Assembly (NCBI RefSeq): GCF_027497175.1
Contig: NZ_CP114901.1
Coordinates: 744,001 to 808,000 of the forward strand
Reading direction: 5' to 3'
DNA length: 64,000 nt
DNA from: Verrucosispora sp. WMMD573
GTDB taxonomy: Bacteria > Actinomycetota > Actinomycetes > Mycobacteriales > Micromonosporaceae
Part shown: positions 10,054 through 19,267 of the stretch, piece after piece
How positions within the stretch are numbered: position 1 is the stretch's first letter
Layout of the letters: the number at the start of each line of letters is the position of its first letter
Notes under the pieces: model-generated
Told to the model about the DNA's origin: nothing
Database searches by the model: none
Seen by the model: only the letters and a program-made list of their open reading frames with translations
Made by a program: the position numbers and the translations under genes

Positions 10054-11691
10054 GTGAGCGCCACGTTGATCGCCAAGGACCTCGCTGCCGGGCACGGGGA
10101 ACGTACCCTCTTCACCGGCCTGGACCTCGTGGTCGCGCCCGGCGACGTGGTCGGCCTGGTCGGGGCCAACGGGGCCGGCAAGTCGACGCTGCTGCGTACG
10201 CTCGCCGGTCTGTTGCCGGTCGAGGCCGGCAGCGTCGCGGTGAGCCCGCCCGGCGCGAGCGTCGGGCACCTGCCCCAGGAGCCGGAGCGCCGCCCCGGTG
10301 AGACGGTGCGGGCGTTCCTGGCCCGCCGCACCGGCGTGACCGGGGCGCAGGCTGCGCTCGACGCGGCGACGGAGGCACTGACCGCCGGCAGGCCGGGCGC
10401 GGACGACGCGTACGCCGCCGCCCTGGAGAGCTGGCTCGGGCTCGGCGGCGCCGACCTGGACGAGCGGGCCGAGGAGGTGGCCGCCGAACTGGGCCTCGCC
10501 GTCGATCTCGACCAGGAGATGACAAGTCTTTCCGGCGGCCAGGCCGCCCGCGCCGGCCTGGCGTCGCTGCTGCTCAGCCGGTACGACATCTTCCTGCTCG
10601 ACGAGCCCACGAACGATCTCGACCTGGCCGGGCTGGATCGGCTGGAGAACTTCGTGACCGGGCTGCGCGCCGGCACCGTGCTGGTCAGCCACGACCGGGA
10701 GTTCCTGGCCCGCACGGTGACCTCGGTGCTGGAGCTGGACCTGCACCAGCAGCAGGTGAACCACTTCGGCGGTGGCTATGCGGCGTACCTGGAGGAGCGG
10801 GCGGTGGCCCGCCGCCAGGCGCGCGCCGACTACGAGGAGTACGCCGACACCCGGGCCGCGCTCCAGGCACGGGCGCGTACCCAGCGGGCCTGGATGGAGA
10901 AGGGGGTTCGCAACGCGCGGCGCAAGGCCACCGACAACGACAAGATCGGCCGCAAGTTCCGGTCCGAGACGTCCGAGAAGCAGGCGGCGAAGGCCCGGCA
11001 GACCGAGCGGCTGATCGAGCGGCTGGAGGTGGTGGAGGAGCCACGCAAGGAGTGGGAGCTGCGGATGGAGATCGCCGCCGCGCCCCGCGCCGGCGCCGTC
11101 GTGGCCACTCTTCGCGATGCCGTGGTACGCCGGGGAGACTTCGTCCTCGGCCCGGTGAACCTCCAGATCGACTGGGCGGACCGGGTAGCGGTGACCGGGG
11201 CGAACGGTTCCGGCAAGTCGACCCTGCTGGCCGCCCTGCTCGGCCGGTTGCCGCTGGATGCCGGCCAGGGCGCGCTCGGGCCGGGCGTGGTGGTCGGCGA
11301 GGTGGACCAGGCTCGTGGACTGTTCCTCGGCGACGCGCGGTTGCTGGACGCGTTCCAGGCGGCGGTGCCGGACATGTCCCCGGCGGACGTGCGTACGCTG
11401 CTGGCCAAGTTCGGCCTGCGCGCGCAGCACGTGCTGCGACCGGCCGCGACGCTCTCCCCGGGCGAACGGACCCGCGCCGCGTTGGCCCTGTTGCAGGGGC
11501 GCGGGGTCAATCTTCTGGTGCTGGACGAGCCGACGAACCACCTTGATCTGCCGGCGATCGAACAACTGGAGTCCGCACTGGCCAGCTTCCCGGGCACGCT
11601 GCTGCTGGTGACCCATGACCGGCGGATGCTGGAGGCGGTACGCCTGGACCGGCGGTTACGGGTGGACGCCGGGCGGATCACCGGGTTCTGA
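10054..11691 (+). CDS. ABC-F family ATP-binding protein
   Basis: A 545-residue protein with two ABC ATPase domains and no membrane segments. Domain 1 has GANGAGKST, LSGGQ and LLDEPTNDLDL; domain 2 has GANGSGKST, LSPGERTR and LVLDEPTNHLDL. Between them is a long basic helical linker (about 235-330, rich in Arg/Lys/Ala), the part that reaches into the ribosome in ABC-F proteins. The family acts on ribosomes in translation or antibiotic protection; which of these applies here is not clear. A TAGGCT hexamer lies 9 nt before the GTG start, so the transcript is leaderless or nearly so. Confidence 0.93.
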   Translation: MSATLIAKDLAAGHGERTLFTGLDLVVAPGDVVGLVGANGAGKSTLLRTLAGLLPVEAGSVAVSPPGASVGHLPQEPERRPGETVRAFLARRTGVTGAQAALDAATEALTAGRPGADDAYAAALESWLGLGGADLDERAEEVAAELGLAVDLDQEMTSLSGGQAARAGLASLLLSRYDIFLLDEPTNDLDLAGLDRLENFVTGLRAGTVLVSHDREFLARTVTSVLELDLHQQQVNHFGGGYAAYLEERAVARRQARADYEEYADTRAALQARARTQRAWMEKGVRNARRKATDNDKIGRKFRSETSEKQAAKARQTERLIERLEVVEEPRKEWELRMEIAAAPRAGAVVATLRDAVVRRGDFVLGPVNLQIDWADRVAVTGANGSGKSTLLAALLGRLPLDAGQGALGPGVVVGEVDQARGLFLGDARLLDAFQAAVPDMSPADVRTLLAKFGLRAQHVLRPAATLSPGERTRAALALLQGRGVNLLVLDEPTNHLDLPAIEQLESALASFPGTLLLVTHDRRMLEAVRLDRRLRVDAGRITGF

Positions 11692-11728
11692 TCCGGCGGA
11701 ATCCGGACGGCGGGGCGACAATGAACCC

Positions 11729-12040
11729 ATGCTGAGGTGGGAGTACGCCCTGTTGGTGCGCCGCCGCCAGGCCGCCACCAACGACCTCGGGTTCGAGGTC
11801 ATCTTCTCCTGGTACGGCCCCGACGGATCCATGATCGACGTCACGCCGTACGGCGACACCGCGCTGGCCCATCTCAACCGGGCCGGCGATCAGGGCTGGG
11901 AACTGGTCGCGATGAGCGAGGACCCGTCCCTGCCGGGGAACAACGAGTTGCACCGTTATCACCTGAAGCGGCCGCGGACGGCGGCCGCACCGCGGCAGCG
12001 GATGCGTACGGGGCGTCCTCGACGGCCCATCGGGCGTTGA
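11729..12040 (+). CDS. Small conserved hypothetical protein
   Basis: A 103-residue cytoplasmic protein. The N-terminus LRWEYALLVRRR and the later GDQGWELVAMSEDPSLPGNNELHRYHLKRP suggest a compact beta-rich fold like small DUF4177-type proteins (the YALL...GWELV pattern); this is a weak resemblance. The tail is basic and Arg/Pro-rich. A GACAAT hexamer 6 nt before ATG 11729 suggests a leaderless transcript. It is followed by the BON-methyltransferase gene in the same direction after 76 bp. Confidence 0.72.
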   Translation: MLRWEYALLVRRRQAATNDLGFEVIFSWYGPDGSMIDVTPYGDTALAHLNRAGDQGWELVAMSEDPSLPGNNELHRYHLKRPRTAAAPRQRMRTGRPRRPIGR

Positions 12041-12116
12041 CCCGGCGCGAGTTTCAGGGACAACCGGCGCATACCGGGCAATTATCCGGGTAACGGGCCG
12101 GCCGGAGGTGGCCGCC

Positions 12117-12842
12117 ATGGTCGCGTTGGCACACACTCCGTCCTCCGCCGAGCGGCTGCGGGCGGTGGACGGGTTCCTCACCGAAGCGTGGCTGGACCAG
12201 GTCCGCCACGACGAGCGGCTGCGCCCCCTCGGCGTCGAGGTCCGCTTCGACCGGGGCGTCGCCCACCTGACCGGCGAGGTCGACGAGCCGGCACAGCTAC
12301 GACTGATTCGCGAGCAGGTCGGTCGGCTGGCCGGCGTCTTCGGCGTCTGGTGCCGGGTACGGGTCGGCGGACGCGATCCGGTGGTGGTCGACCTGGGTTG
12401 CGGCGCCACCAAGCAGTGGCCGGGCAATCTGGGGCTGGACATCTTCCCCGCCCCGGGCGTGGACGCGGTCGCCGATCTCTCCGGCTCCCTGCCGCTGGCC
12501 GACGACTCGGTCGACGTGCTGTTCGCGGTGCACATCCTGGAGCACCTGATCGACTTCCTGCCTTTGCTGGACGAGTGCCACCGGGTGCTTCGCCCGGGGG
12601 GCGTGCTGCATGTGATGAGCCCGTGGTGGGGGCATGTGAACGCGGTGGCCGACCCGACCCACGTGCGGCTGCTGGACGTGCAGACCGTCAAGGGCATCTG
12701 CGTGATGAGACCCCCCGGCACCCCGCGCTGGTATCCGCTGCACGCCGGCAGCGACGGCGCGTCGATCTTCGCCGACCTGACCCCACTGGGACCGGAGGAC
12801 GACGGTCCCAGCGCCACCCACCTGGCCCGCTTCTTCGACTAG
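12117..12842 (+). CDS. BON-like domain fused to class I methyltransferase
   Basis: A 241-residue protein; ATG 12117 has GGAGG 8 nt upstream. Residues about 20-85 resemble a BON domain (VEVRFDRGVAHLTGEVDEP then a helix and GVWCRVRV). The remainder is a type 11 SAM-dependent methyltransferase: motif I VVDLGCGATKQW, acidic loop GLDIFP, LADDSVDVLFAVHILEHL and HRVLRPGGVLHV. The predicted substrate is unknown. Fusion of a BON domain, normally periplasmic and membrane-associated, to a cytoplasmic-type methyltransferase with no signal peptide is unusual. A strong terminator follows. Confidence 0.8.
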   Translation: MVALAHTPSSAERLRAVDGFLTEAWLDQVRHDERLRPLGVEVRFDRGVAHLTGEVDEPAQLRLIREQVGRLAGVFGVWCRVRVGGRDPVVVDLGCGATKQWPGNLGLDIFPAPGVDAVADLSGSLPLADDSVDVLFAVHILEHLIDFLPLLDECHRVLRPGGVLHVMSPWWGHVNAVADPTHVRLLDVQTVKGICVMRPPGTPRWYPLHAGSDGASIFADLTPLGPEDDGPSATHLARFFD

Positions 12843-12854
12843 GCAGATCCGCTC

Positions 12855-12895
12855 GACGAATGTCCTGGACACCGGCGGTGTCCAGGACATTCGTC
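12855..12895 (+). terminator. Perfect 19-bp stem-loop terminator
   Basis: Arms 12855-12873 and 12877-12895 (GACGAATGTCCTGGACACC and its complement) pair without mismatch around a 3-nt GGC loop. TGTTT follows on the plus strand. It lies 13 bp after the methyltransferase stop codon. Confidence 0.9.
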
Positions 12896-13028
12896 TGTTT
12901 CGGCACAGGTCACCAATATTTCTCGCGGGTAACACCGGCAGGCCGCGCCATTGATCGAGACTGATCGAACCCCGGTGACTCGCCGGTAACAACTGGCTCC
13001 ACCGCACACCCCCCGCGGAGGTACGACC

Positions 13029-13565
13029 ATGCCCAGACGTCTCGCCACCATCCTCACCTCGGGCGTACTAGCGCTGTTCGCCGCCCTCGCTGTGGCCACC
13101 CCCGCCACGGCGGCCGTGACTCCACAGCAGAAGTTGTCGGTCCTGTCCAACTGGACCCAGACCAGCGCCAGCAGTTACAACGCCTGGTACTCCGCCCGCC
13201 AGAATCGCGCGCCCTGGGCCGAGTACAACTTCGACTGGTCGACCGACTACTGCTCGTCCAGCCCGGACAACCCGCTCGGGTTCAAGTTCAGCCTCTCCTG
13301 CGCCCGCCACGACTTCGGCTACCGCAACTACAAGGCGGTCGGCCAGTTCAGTGCCAACAAGCCGCGCCTCGACAGCGCCTTCTACGCGGATCTGCAGCGG
13401 TCCTGCGCCACCTACAACTCCGTCGTCCGGCCGGCCTGCCTGAGCCTGGCGTGGACCTACTACCAGGCCGTCGCCATCTTCGGGTCGGTGGCCGCCGTCC
13501 AGCAGTCCGACATCGACCGGGCCGCCCGGATGAAGGCCGACGCCGAGCGCCGCGCCCGCGCCTGA
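13029..13565 (+). CDS. Secreted prokaryotic phospholipase A2
   Basis: A 178-residue exported enzyme. The signal peptide (basic start, hydrophobic core, cleavage near ATA/AV at about residue 29) is followed by a domain matching the Streptomyces-type phospholipase A2 family. SCARHDFGYRNY carries the catalytic His/Asp pair, and DWSTDYCSSSPDN and DLQRSC provide calcium-loop and disulfide cysteines. It would hydrolyse the sn-2 ester of phospholipids outside the cell. GGAGG lies 7 nt before the ATG. The upstream gap (12896-13028) holds no other visible feature. Confidence 0.92.
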   Translation: MPRRLATILTSGVLALFAALAVATPATAAVTPQQKLSVLSNWTQTSASSYNAWYSARQNRAPWAEYNFDWSTDYCSSSPDNPLGFKFSLSCARHDFGYRNYKAVGQFSANKPRLDSAFYADLQRSCATYNSVVRPACLSLAWTYYQAVAIFGSVAAVQQSDIDRAARMKADAERRARA

Positions 13566-13576
13566 CGAACAGTGAC

Positions 13577-13608
13577 GGACGCCCGGCAGCAACCAGGGTC
13601 GGGCGTCC
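13577..13608. terminator. Convergent terminator hairpin
   Basis: GGACGCCCG (13577-13585) pairs with CGGGCGTCC (13600-13608) around a 14-nt loop. It lies between the phospholipase stop and the stop of the convergent cyclase/STAND gene and could serve both. Confidence 0.75.
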
Positions 13609-13652
13609 CGCTGCTCAGGGCCGTTGGGAACCCGCGCGGATTTCTGAGCGTT

Positions 13653-16481
13653 TCAGGCGTGCTCGGTGTGCCGGTCTAGCCTGCCGGGCCGAGGTGGAGC
13701 GGGGAAACCCGATCCCGAGGCGAACCGTCCCGAATCGGCCGCCAGGTCGGGATGCTCGACCCCCAGCGCCAACGCGACCGCCTCGTCCAACCCCAGTTCG
13801 GCGCCCTCGCCGTACGCCTCGTCGAAGGCCGCGTCATCCAACACCCGCCGCAGCGCCTCCTGCCGATCCATCCAGTACGTCTCGAAGATGCCCGGCGTCG
13901 ACCGCAGGCCCGCCCGGGTCGCCTGGGCGGCGCCGAAGAGCCGGGCACCGGTCAGCGGCTGGTCACCGACCGCACAACGCACCGCGACCGCGTTCAACGT
14001 GTCGCAGGCCCGACCGTGGAAGCCGTGATTCATCCGCGAGCGAAGCGCCACCAGCAGGTGCTCGTGCGCGGCCACCAGGTCACCCCGCGCCAGCGCGACC
14101 ATGCCGAGCAGCATGTCCACCGAGCGGCGCCCCCGGTCGACCGGCCGGGACGCCTCCACCGGACGAGCCGCACCGAGCAGATCCGCCGCCTCGCCCAGCG
14201 CGCCCCGCCGCCAGAGCAACTCGGCCAGGCGAAAGACGGCGAACAGCGCCTCCGACTCGACCCCCTGGTCCTGCGCCCAGTCGATGACCTCCCGGCAGAC
14301 CCGCTCCGCTTCGGCGAACTGTCCCATGTCGACAAGAGGGGCGGCACGGCCGGCGAGCACCCGGGCCAGCAGACCGGCGTCCCCAGCCTGGCGGGCCGCC
14401 GCCTCGGCCCGCTGCGAGTAGCGCAGTTCCTCGCCGAACTCGCCGTCGCCACCGGCGTGCAGCGAATGCATGTGGTAGGCCGCCGCCAGCTCGTCCTCCG
14501 GGATCACCTCACCGGTCTCGGCCAGGCGGCCGTAGAGCCGGAACAGCCAGAGCCGCCCTTCCCGGGCCAGTCCACGCTCACGCCACCACTGGTCCAGCCC
14601 GCCGGCCAGCCGCAGGCCGACCCGGGCACTGCCACCTGTGGCGCACCAGCGCAGCGCGGCACGCAGCTCACCGGCGAGTGGATCCAGCGTGTACAGCGAC
14701 AGCGTCACCGGTTGCCCGTCCGGGCCGAGGTGTGCCCGCTCCAGGGCGTGCGTCGACCAGGCCACGTGCCGGTCACGGGCCGCCCGCTCCTCACCGGCTT
14801 CGGCGAGCCGACGCGCCGCGTACGCCCGGATCGGGTCGAGCATCCGGTAGGTGCAGCCGGCCGCGTGCGGCTCCGCCAGCACCATGGACTTGTCGACCAG
14901 CACCGACAGCGGGTCGAGGGGATCGTCGTCGAGCAGCCATTCCACCATCGCCAGGTCGACCGGGCCGGCGAAGACCGCCAGCCAACGCAGCAGTCGCGCG
15001 GCTCGTGGCCCGAGGGTCCGGTAGGACCAGGTCACCGTGGCCTGCATGGTCAGGTGTCGTTCGACCGCTGAACGGGCCGCCGTCCGGGTCGCCGGGGCCG
15101 AGGGGTCGACGCCGGTGGCCGCCGCGGCCAGATCGACCGTGTCCCGCTGATTGCCGGTGTTGCCCCGATCGGCCGGTGGTGGCAGCAGATCCTCACGGCC
15201 GGCGTCGAGCGTGCCGAGCACGTCATCGAGACGCTCGGCGAGCTGACCGACCGAGAGCACCCGCAGCCGAGCCGCAGCCAGCTCGATGGCGAGTGGCAAC
15301 CCGTCCAGGCGGCGCACCACCCGCCGGATGTCGGCCGACTCGGACGGGTTGGGTTGCCGCCCGCCCCGGGCCGCCGCCGTACGATCCAGCAGCAGCGCCA
15401 CCGCGTCGCTCTCGGTGCCGTCGGGTGCCGGGTCGACGGACAGCGGCGGGATCCGCCACACCACCTCGCCCGGCAGGCCCAGCGGTTCCCGGGTCGTCGC
15501 CAGTACCCGCACCCCACCGCCACCGGCGAGCAACCGGGATACCGCCTCGGCGCAGGACGCCGGCTGGGCGTCGCAGGTGTCGAGCACGATCAGCATCCGG
15601 CGGGCAGCGGCGTACTCCACGAGCGTGTCGACCATCGGGCGGCCCGGCTCCGAACGCAGCCCGAGCACGGCGGCGACCGCGAAGGCGACCAGCCCGGGAT
15701 CGGTGACCGCGGCGATGTCGACGAACCAGACGCCGTCCGGGTACTCGTCCACCAGGTCGGTGGCGAACTCCACGGCCAGCCGGGTCTTGCCGCTGCCACC
15801 CGCGCCCAGCACGGTGACCAGCCGGTGCCGGGCCACGAGTCGCCTCAGCTCGGCCCGTTCGGTCTGCCGACCGACGAACGTGGTGACCTGGATCGGCAGG
15901 TTGTGCGCCACCGCGTCGGCGGTGCGCGGTCGCGGAAACTGCCGTTCGAGGCCGGGGGCGACGAGCTGGAAGAGCCGTTCCCGGTCGTCGAAGCCGCGTA
16001 GCCGGTGCAACCCGAGGTCCAGCAGGGAGGCGCCGGCCGGCAGGGGACGGGCCCGCCGTGCCGTGGCACCGGAGCAGAGGATCTGCCCGCCGTGCGCCGC
16101 AGCGGCGACGCGGGCCGCGCGGTGCACCTCGGGACTGGCGTACTCGCCGTCGCGTGGCTCCGCCCAACCGGTGTGCAGTCCCATCCGGACCCGGGGGGCC
16201 GCCTCGGGGGTCGGCCAGTCGTGTTCACCGAGCGCCCGCTGGGCGGTCAGACAGGCGGTCAGGGCCGCGCTGGCGTCGTCGAAGGCCAGAAAGAACGAGT
16301 CGCCCTCGGTCAGCAACTCCGCGCCCTCGGTCGCCGCGATCGTGCGGCGCAGCAGCCGTCGATGCTCGGCCAGCACCGGCCGATAGCCCGACCCGAGCAG
16401 CTGTGCCAGCCGGGTGGAGCCCTCGATGTCGGTGAAAACAAAGGTCACCCAGCCGGTCGGGAGGTGGATCCGTGGCGGCAT
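13653..16481 (-). CDS. Cyclase-homology / STAND ATPase / TPR regulator
   Basis: A 942-residue protein. Residues 10-175 form a class III nucleotidyl cyclase homology domain with FTDIEGST (metal Asp D18) and a second metal Asp D61 in TEGDSFF; where cyclases usually have Asn before Arg there is H120-R121. A NB-ARC/STAND ATPase follows: Walker A GAGGSGKT (226-233), Walker B MLIVLDTCD and the GLPLAIELAAAR motif. The C-terminal 350 residues are TPR-like helices. Similar architectures occur in mycobacteria (Rv0891c/Rv1358 group, without the HTH). It may be a signal-dependent NTPase switch; cyclase activity is doubtful. GGGGGAGG precedes the ATG. Confidence 0.9.
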   Translation of the reverse strand: MPPRIHLPTGWVTFVFTDIEGSTRLAQLLGSGYRPVLAEHRRLLRRTIAATEGAELLTEGDSFFLAFDDASAALTACLTAQRALGEHDWPTPEAAPRVRMGLHTGWAEPRDGEYASPEVHRAARVAAAAHGGQILCSGATARRARPLPAGASLLDLGLHRLRGFDDRERLFQLVAPGLERQFPRPRTADAVAHNLPIQVTTFVGRQTERAELRRLVARHRLVTVLGAGGSGKTRLAVEFATDLVDEYPDGVWFVDIAAVTDPGLVAFAVAAVLGLRSEPGRPMVDTLVEYAAARRMLIVLDTCDAQPASCAEAVSRLLAGGGGVRVLATTREPLGLPGEVVWRIPPLSVDPAPDGTESDAVALLLDRTAAARGGRQPNPSESADIRRVVRRLDGLPLAIELAAARLRVLSVGQLAERLDDVLGTLDAGREDLLPPPADRGNTGNQRDTVDLAAAATGVDPSAPATRTAARSAVERHLTMQATVTWSYRTLGPRAARLLRWLAVFAGPVDLAMVEWLLDDDPLDPLSVLVDKSMVLAEPHAAGCTYRMLDPIRAYAARRLAEAGEERAARDRHVAWSTHALERAHLGPDGQPVTLSLYTLDPLAGELRAALRWCATGGSARVGLRLAGGLDQWWRERGLAREGRLWLFRLYGRLAETGEVIPEDELAAAYHMHSLHAGGDGEFGEELRYSQRAEAAARQAGDAGLLARVLAGRAAPLVDMGQFAEAERVCREVIDWAQDQGVESEALFAVFRLAELLWRRGALGEAADLLGAARPVEASRPVDRGRRSVDMLLGMVALARGDLVAAHEHLLVALRSRMNHGFHGRACDTLNAVAVRCAVGDQPLTGARLFGAAQATRAGLRSTPGIFETYWMDRQEALRRVLDDAAFDEAYGEGAELGLDEAVALALGVEHPDLAADSGRFASGSGFPAPPRPGRLDRHTEHA

Positions 16482-16647
16482 GCGTGGAACCTCCCCCCTG
16501 GTCTCGGCACCATACTTCCCGAGACCGGATCATCACGCATCGTGAGAACGGCCGGCCGAGACTCCGACCCAAGGTGCCATCGGACCCTGCGTCCGGGCAA
16601 GGCCGGCATCACCCGTACCACCCATTCCATGACCGTTGCCGGCGCGG

Positions 16648-16863
16648 TCAGCAGCCGCAGCCGCCACCACAGCAGCCGCCACCGGAGGCAGGGGACGCGG
16701 CACCGGACCCGCCGCCGCGCCCGGTGACCGCGACCGCGGAGAGCAGTTTCACCGTGTCGGCGTGCCCCTGTGGGCAGGGCGCTGGCTCACCGGCTCGCGC
16801 CATCGGACGGTTGACCTCGAAGGTGGCGCCACAGGCGCGGCAACGGAACTCGTACCGGGGCAT
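16648..16863 (-). CDS. FmdB-type zinc ribbon protein
   Basis: A 71-residue protein. The N-terminus YEFRCRACGATFEVNRPM...PCPQGH is the CxxC...CxxGH zinc ribbon of the FmdB/CxxC_CxxC_SSSS family. The tail is almost pure Gly/Ser/Cys and ends CCGGGCGC. The family is linked to formamidase regulation by name only, and its function is unknown. The ATG at 16863 lies 6 nt after a TAGGCT hexamer with no ribosome site, so it is probably leaderless. Its promoter region is shared with the divergent transglycosylase gene. Confidence 0.87.
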   Translation of the reverse strand: MPRYEFRCRACGATFEVNRPMARAGEPAPCPQGHADTVKLLSAVAVTGRGGGSGAASPASGGGCCGGGCGC

Positions 16864-16884
16864 GACACCAGCCTACGACCGGAC

Positions 16885-16913
16885 CTGACGTCGGCGGGGA
16901 CATGGGTGATACT
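16885..16913 (+). promoter_or_regulatory. Leaderless promoter of the transglycosylase gene
   Basis: CTGACG (16885-16890), a 17-bp spacer and GATACT (16908-16913) form a -35/-10 pair, each matching four of six consensus bases. The GTG at 16920 falls 6 nt after the -10, where transcription would begin. This favours GTG 16920 over the in-frame ATG at 16902, which would lie between the promoter elements. Confidence 0.6.
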
Positions 16914-16919
16914 CGACGG

Positions 16920-18158
16920 GTGGCAGACGGCGAAGAGCGCAGCACCCTTCGGCCCCTCCGACCGGCCACGCCGCGCGCCGACTCCGGTGCCGGCCCGGAC
17001 GGGCCGGCGACCAGGCTGCCCCGGCCCCGCCGACCCTGGCTCAGCTCCGGCAAGCCAGCCGACGACGCGGCAGCCAAGCCGGCCGGCGACGCGACGCCTG
17101 ATTCACTCACCGCCGGGTCGGAGCCGGCAACGGCCATCGACAATGGCGCAGACACCTCGTCCGACGCTGCGGCTCCTGAATCGACGCCGACGACCACTGT
17201 CGAGGAGTCCACTCCGGAGTCTGATGCGCCGGTAGCCCGGCGTCGCCGGATGCGCTTCGTGCCCGCCGTACGCCTGCCGGGGCCCCGTGTCGCGGCCCGG
17301 GCGACCCGCGACTGGTCGCGCCGGCCCAGCGGCCGGTTGACGCTGCCGGGCGTGTTCCTGCTGGCCCTGGTCGCCGCGACCGCCACGGCCGGCGCACTGC
17401 TGGTGCCGGCCGCCCTTCGTGCCCCGCGTCCGGTGGCGGTCGACGCCACCGCCGGCGTGCCCGACGCGCTGCCCAGCGACCTGCCGCCGTCCGGCGCGGC
17501 GCCGCCACCTGGGCAGTTCCCGCCACCCACCGCGACCCTTCCGCCGGGCGCGACCCCACCGGGCACCGCCGCGCCGGCCGGTGGACGCCCGTCCGACACC
17601 CTGGCCGGCTGGGCCCGCGACACGGGAGCCAAGGTCGGCATCGACCCGACCGCCATGCAGGCGTACGGCTACGCCGAGCTGGTGCTCGCCGAGACCGATC
17701 GCGCCTGCGGCCTGAGCTGGACCACGTTGGCCGCGATCGGTCTGGTCGAGTCCCGTCACGGCCAGGCCAACAACGCCCAGCTCGGCGCGGACGGCCGGGC
17801 GGTACCGGAGATCATCGGTCTGCCGCTGGACGGTCAGGGCAACCGGATGCGGATCACCGACACCGATCGGGGCGAGTTGGACCGGGACACCACCTATGAC
17901 CGGGCGATCGGGCCGATGCAGTTCATCCCGACCACCTGGGCAGAGATCGGCGCCGACGCGGACAACGACGGCCGCAAGGACCCGCACAACATCCACGACG
18001 CCGCGCTCGCCGCCGGCATGTACCTGTGCAAGGGCGGCCGCAACCTCACCATTCCGGGTGACTGGTGGAACGCGATTCTGTCGTACAACGACGTCCGAAG
18101 GTACGCCCAGGATGTCTTCGACGCCGCCAACCGCTACGGACAGGCCAGTCGCACGTGA
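16920..18158 (+). CDS. Membrane-anchored lytic transglycosylase
   Basis: A 412-residue protein. Residues 1-110 are a Pro/Ser/Thr/Glu-rich cytoplasmic region, a basic stretch and a single helix follow (about 135-160), then a Pro-rich wall-spanning linker. The C-terminal 190 residues form a lysozyme-fold transglycosylase domain of the MltB/SLT type. It shows AAIGLVESRHGQ (catalytic Glu), IGPMQFIPTTW, DADNDGRKDPHNIHDAALAAG and WWNAILSYND. It should cleave peptidoglycan glycan strands to anhydro-muropeptides. The start is set by the promoter geometry just upstream. Confidence 0.9.
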   Translation: MADGEERSTLRPLRPATPRADSGAGPDGPATRLPRPRRPWLSSGKPADDAAAKPAGDATPDSLTAGSEPATAIDNGADTSSDAAAPESTPTTTVEESTPESDAPVARRRRMRFVPAVRLPGPRVAARATRDWSRRPSGRLTLPGVFLLALVAATATAGALLVPAALRAPRPVAVDATAGVPDALPSDLPPSGAAPPPGQFPPPTATLPPGATPPGTAAPAGGRPSDTLAGWARDTGAKVGIDPTAMQAYGYAELVLAETDRACGLSWTTLAAIGLVESRHGQANNAQLGADGRAVPEIIGLPLDGQGNRMRITDTDRGELDRDTTYDRAIGPMQFIPTTWAEIGADADNDGRKDPHNIHDAALAAGMYLCKGGRNLTIPGDWWNAILSYNDVRRYAQDVFDAANRYGQASRT

Positions 18159-18227
18159 AGTGATCGTCCGCATACATTGGAGAACTGGACACTTCCCCCC
18201 GGCTGCGGTTAGCGGCAAGCTAGACGG

Positions 18228-19247
18228 GTGATGGTGCGCGAGTGGGACCCCAGGACCGCGTCGCCCGCCGAGATCGCGTCGCTGCTGGACACGCTGAACG
18301 CGGTCCTGGCGGCCGATCTCCCGCAGGATCCGCCGTGGCGGGAGAGTTCCCTGCGGGAGTACCTCGCCGAGGTGATGCCGGGCGAACGGCGGATCTCCTG
18401 GATCGCCGAGGAGGATCCCGCTGCCGACGGCACCCCGGGAGCCATCCTCGGTCAGGTACACGTGCTGCTACTCGGCAACATCGGCGTGCTTGAGGTCCTG
18501 GTACACCCGAGCGCGCGGCGCAGCGGACTGGGCCGTGATCTCGTCCTGCGCGCGGCCCGGCGCGTCTATCAGGAGGGCTTCGAGTCGATCGGGGTGGAGG
18601 TGGTCGGCGACACTCCTGCCGTCGCCTTCTACGAATCGCTCGGCTTCAGCCGGGAGTACGTCGAGACCCGAAGCGTCCTCGACCTCTCCGGCGTCGACTG
18701 GGCCGAGCTGGCGGAGATGTCCACCGGGCTCGGTGCGGGCTACCGCGTCCAGTTCCACCCGGGCGGCCCGCCGGACGAGCTGATCGAGGCGTACGCGCGG
18801 GCCAAGGCCGAGATCCGCGACATCGAGGACGGCGAGCTACGACCCAGTTCGTACGATCCGCAGCGGCTCCGGGACAGTCTCGACTGCCTACACCGACGGG
18901 GCATGAAGCCGTACATCGTGCTCGCGCTACACGAGCAGACCGGTGAGGTGGCCGGCCTGACCGAGGTGGTCGTGCCGGCTCAGCATCCGACCCGTGCCGA
19001 CCAGTACGACACGATCGTGGTGCAGGATCACCAGGGCTACGGCATCGACCGCGCGATCAAGGCTCGGATGCTGCTGGAGCTGCGCTCCGCCGAGCCGCAG
19101 CTGACCGAGGTGCAGACCTGGAACGCGCAGGCCAACGAGGCCATGCTCAAGGTCAACGCCGAGTTGGGTTACCGCACCGACCGGGACTGGTGCGAATACA
19201 GCATCGACGTCGCCGAGCTGGTCCACCGCATCGACGCCACGCGCTGA
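18228..19247 (+). CDS. Tandem GNAT N-acetyltransferase
   Basis: A 339-residue protein with two GNAT folds. The first has a clear acetyl-CoA motif A (VLEVLVHPSARRSGLGRDLVLRAAR) and ends FYESLGF. The second (about 190-339) is degenerate: motif A reads VVQDHQGYGIDRAIKARML, where the usual R/Q-x-x-G-x-G/A is changed, though NAEANE-like and LGYRT elements remain. The architecture resembles MshD and actinobacterial peptide or aminoglycoside acetyltransferases, but the sequence is not a clear MshD. GTG 18228, ATG 18231 and GTG 18234 are all possible starts. Confidence 0.85.
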   Translation: MMVREWDPRTASPAEIASLLDTLNAVLAADLPQDPPWRESSLREYLAEVMPGERRISWIAEEDPAADGTPGAILGQVHVLLLGNIGVLEVLVHPSARRSGLGRDLVLRAARRVYQEGFESIGVEVVGDTPAVAFYESLGFSREYVETRSVLDLSGVDWAELAEMSTGLGAGYRVQFHPGGPPDELIEAYARAKAEIRDIEDGELRPSSYDPQRLRDSLDCLHRRGMKPYIVLALHEQTGEVAGLTEVVVPAQHPTRADQYDTIVVQDHQGYGIDRAIKARMLLELRSAEPQLTEVQTWNAQANEAMLKVNAELGYRTDRDWCEYSIDVAELVHRIDATR

Positions 19248-19267
19248 CCCGGTCGGCTCACCGGCGG

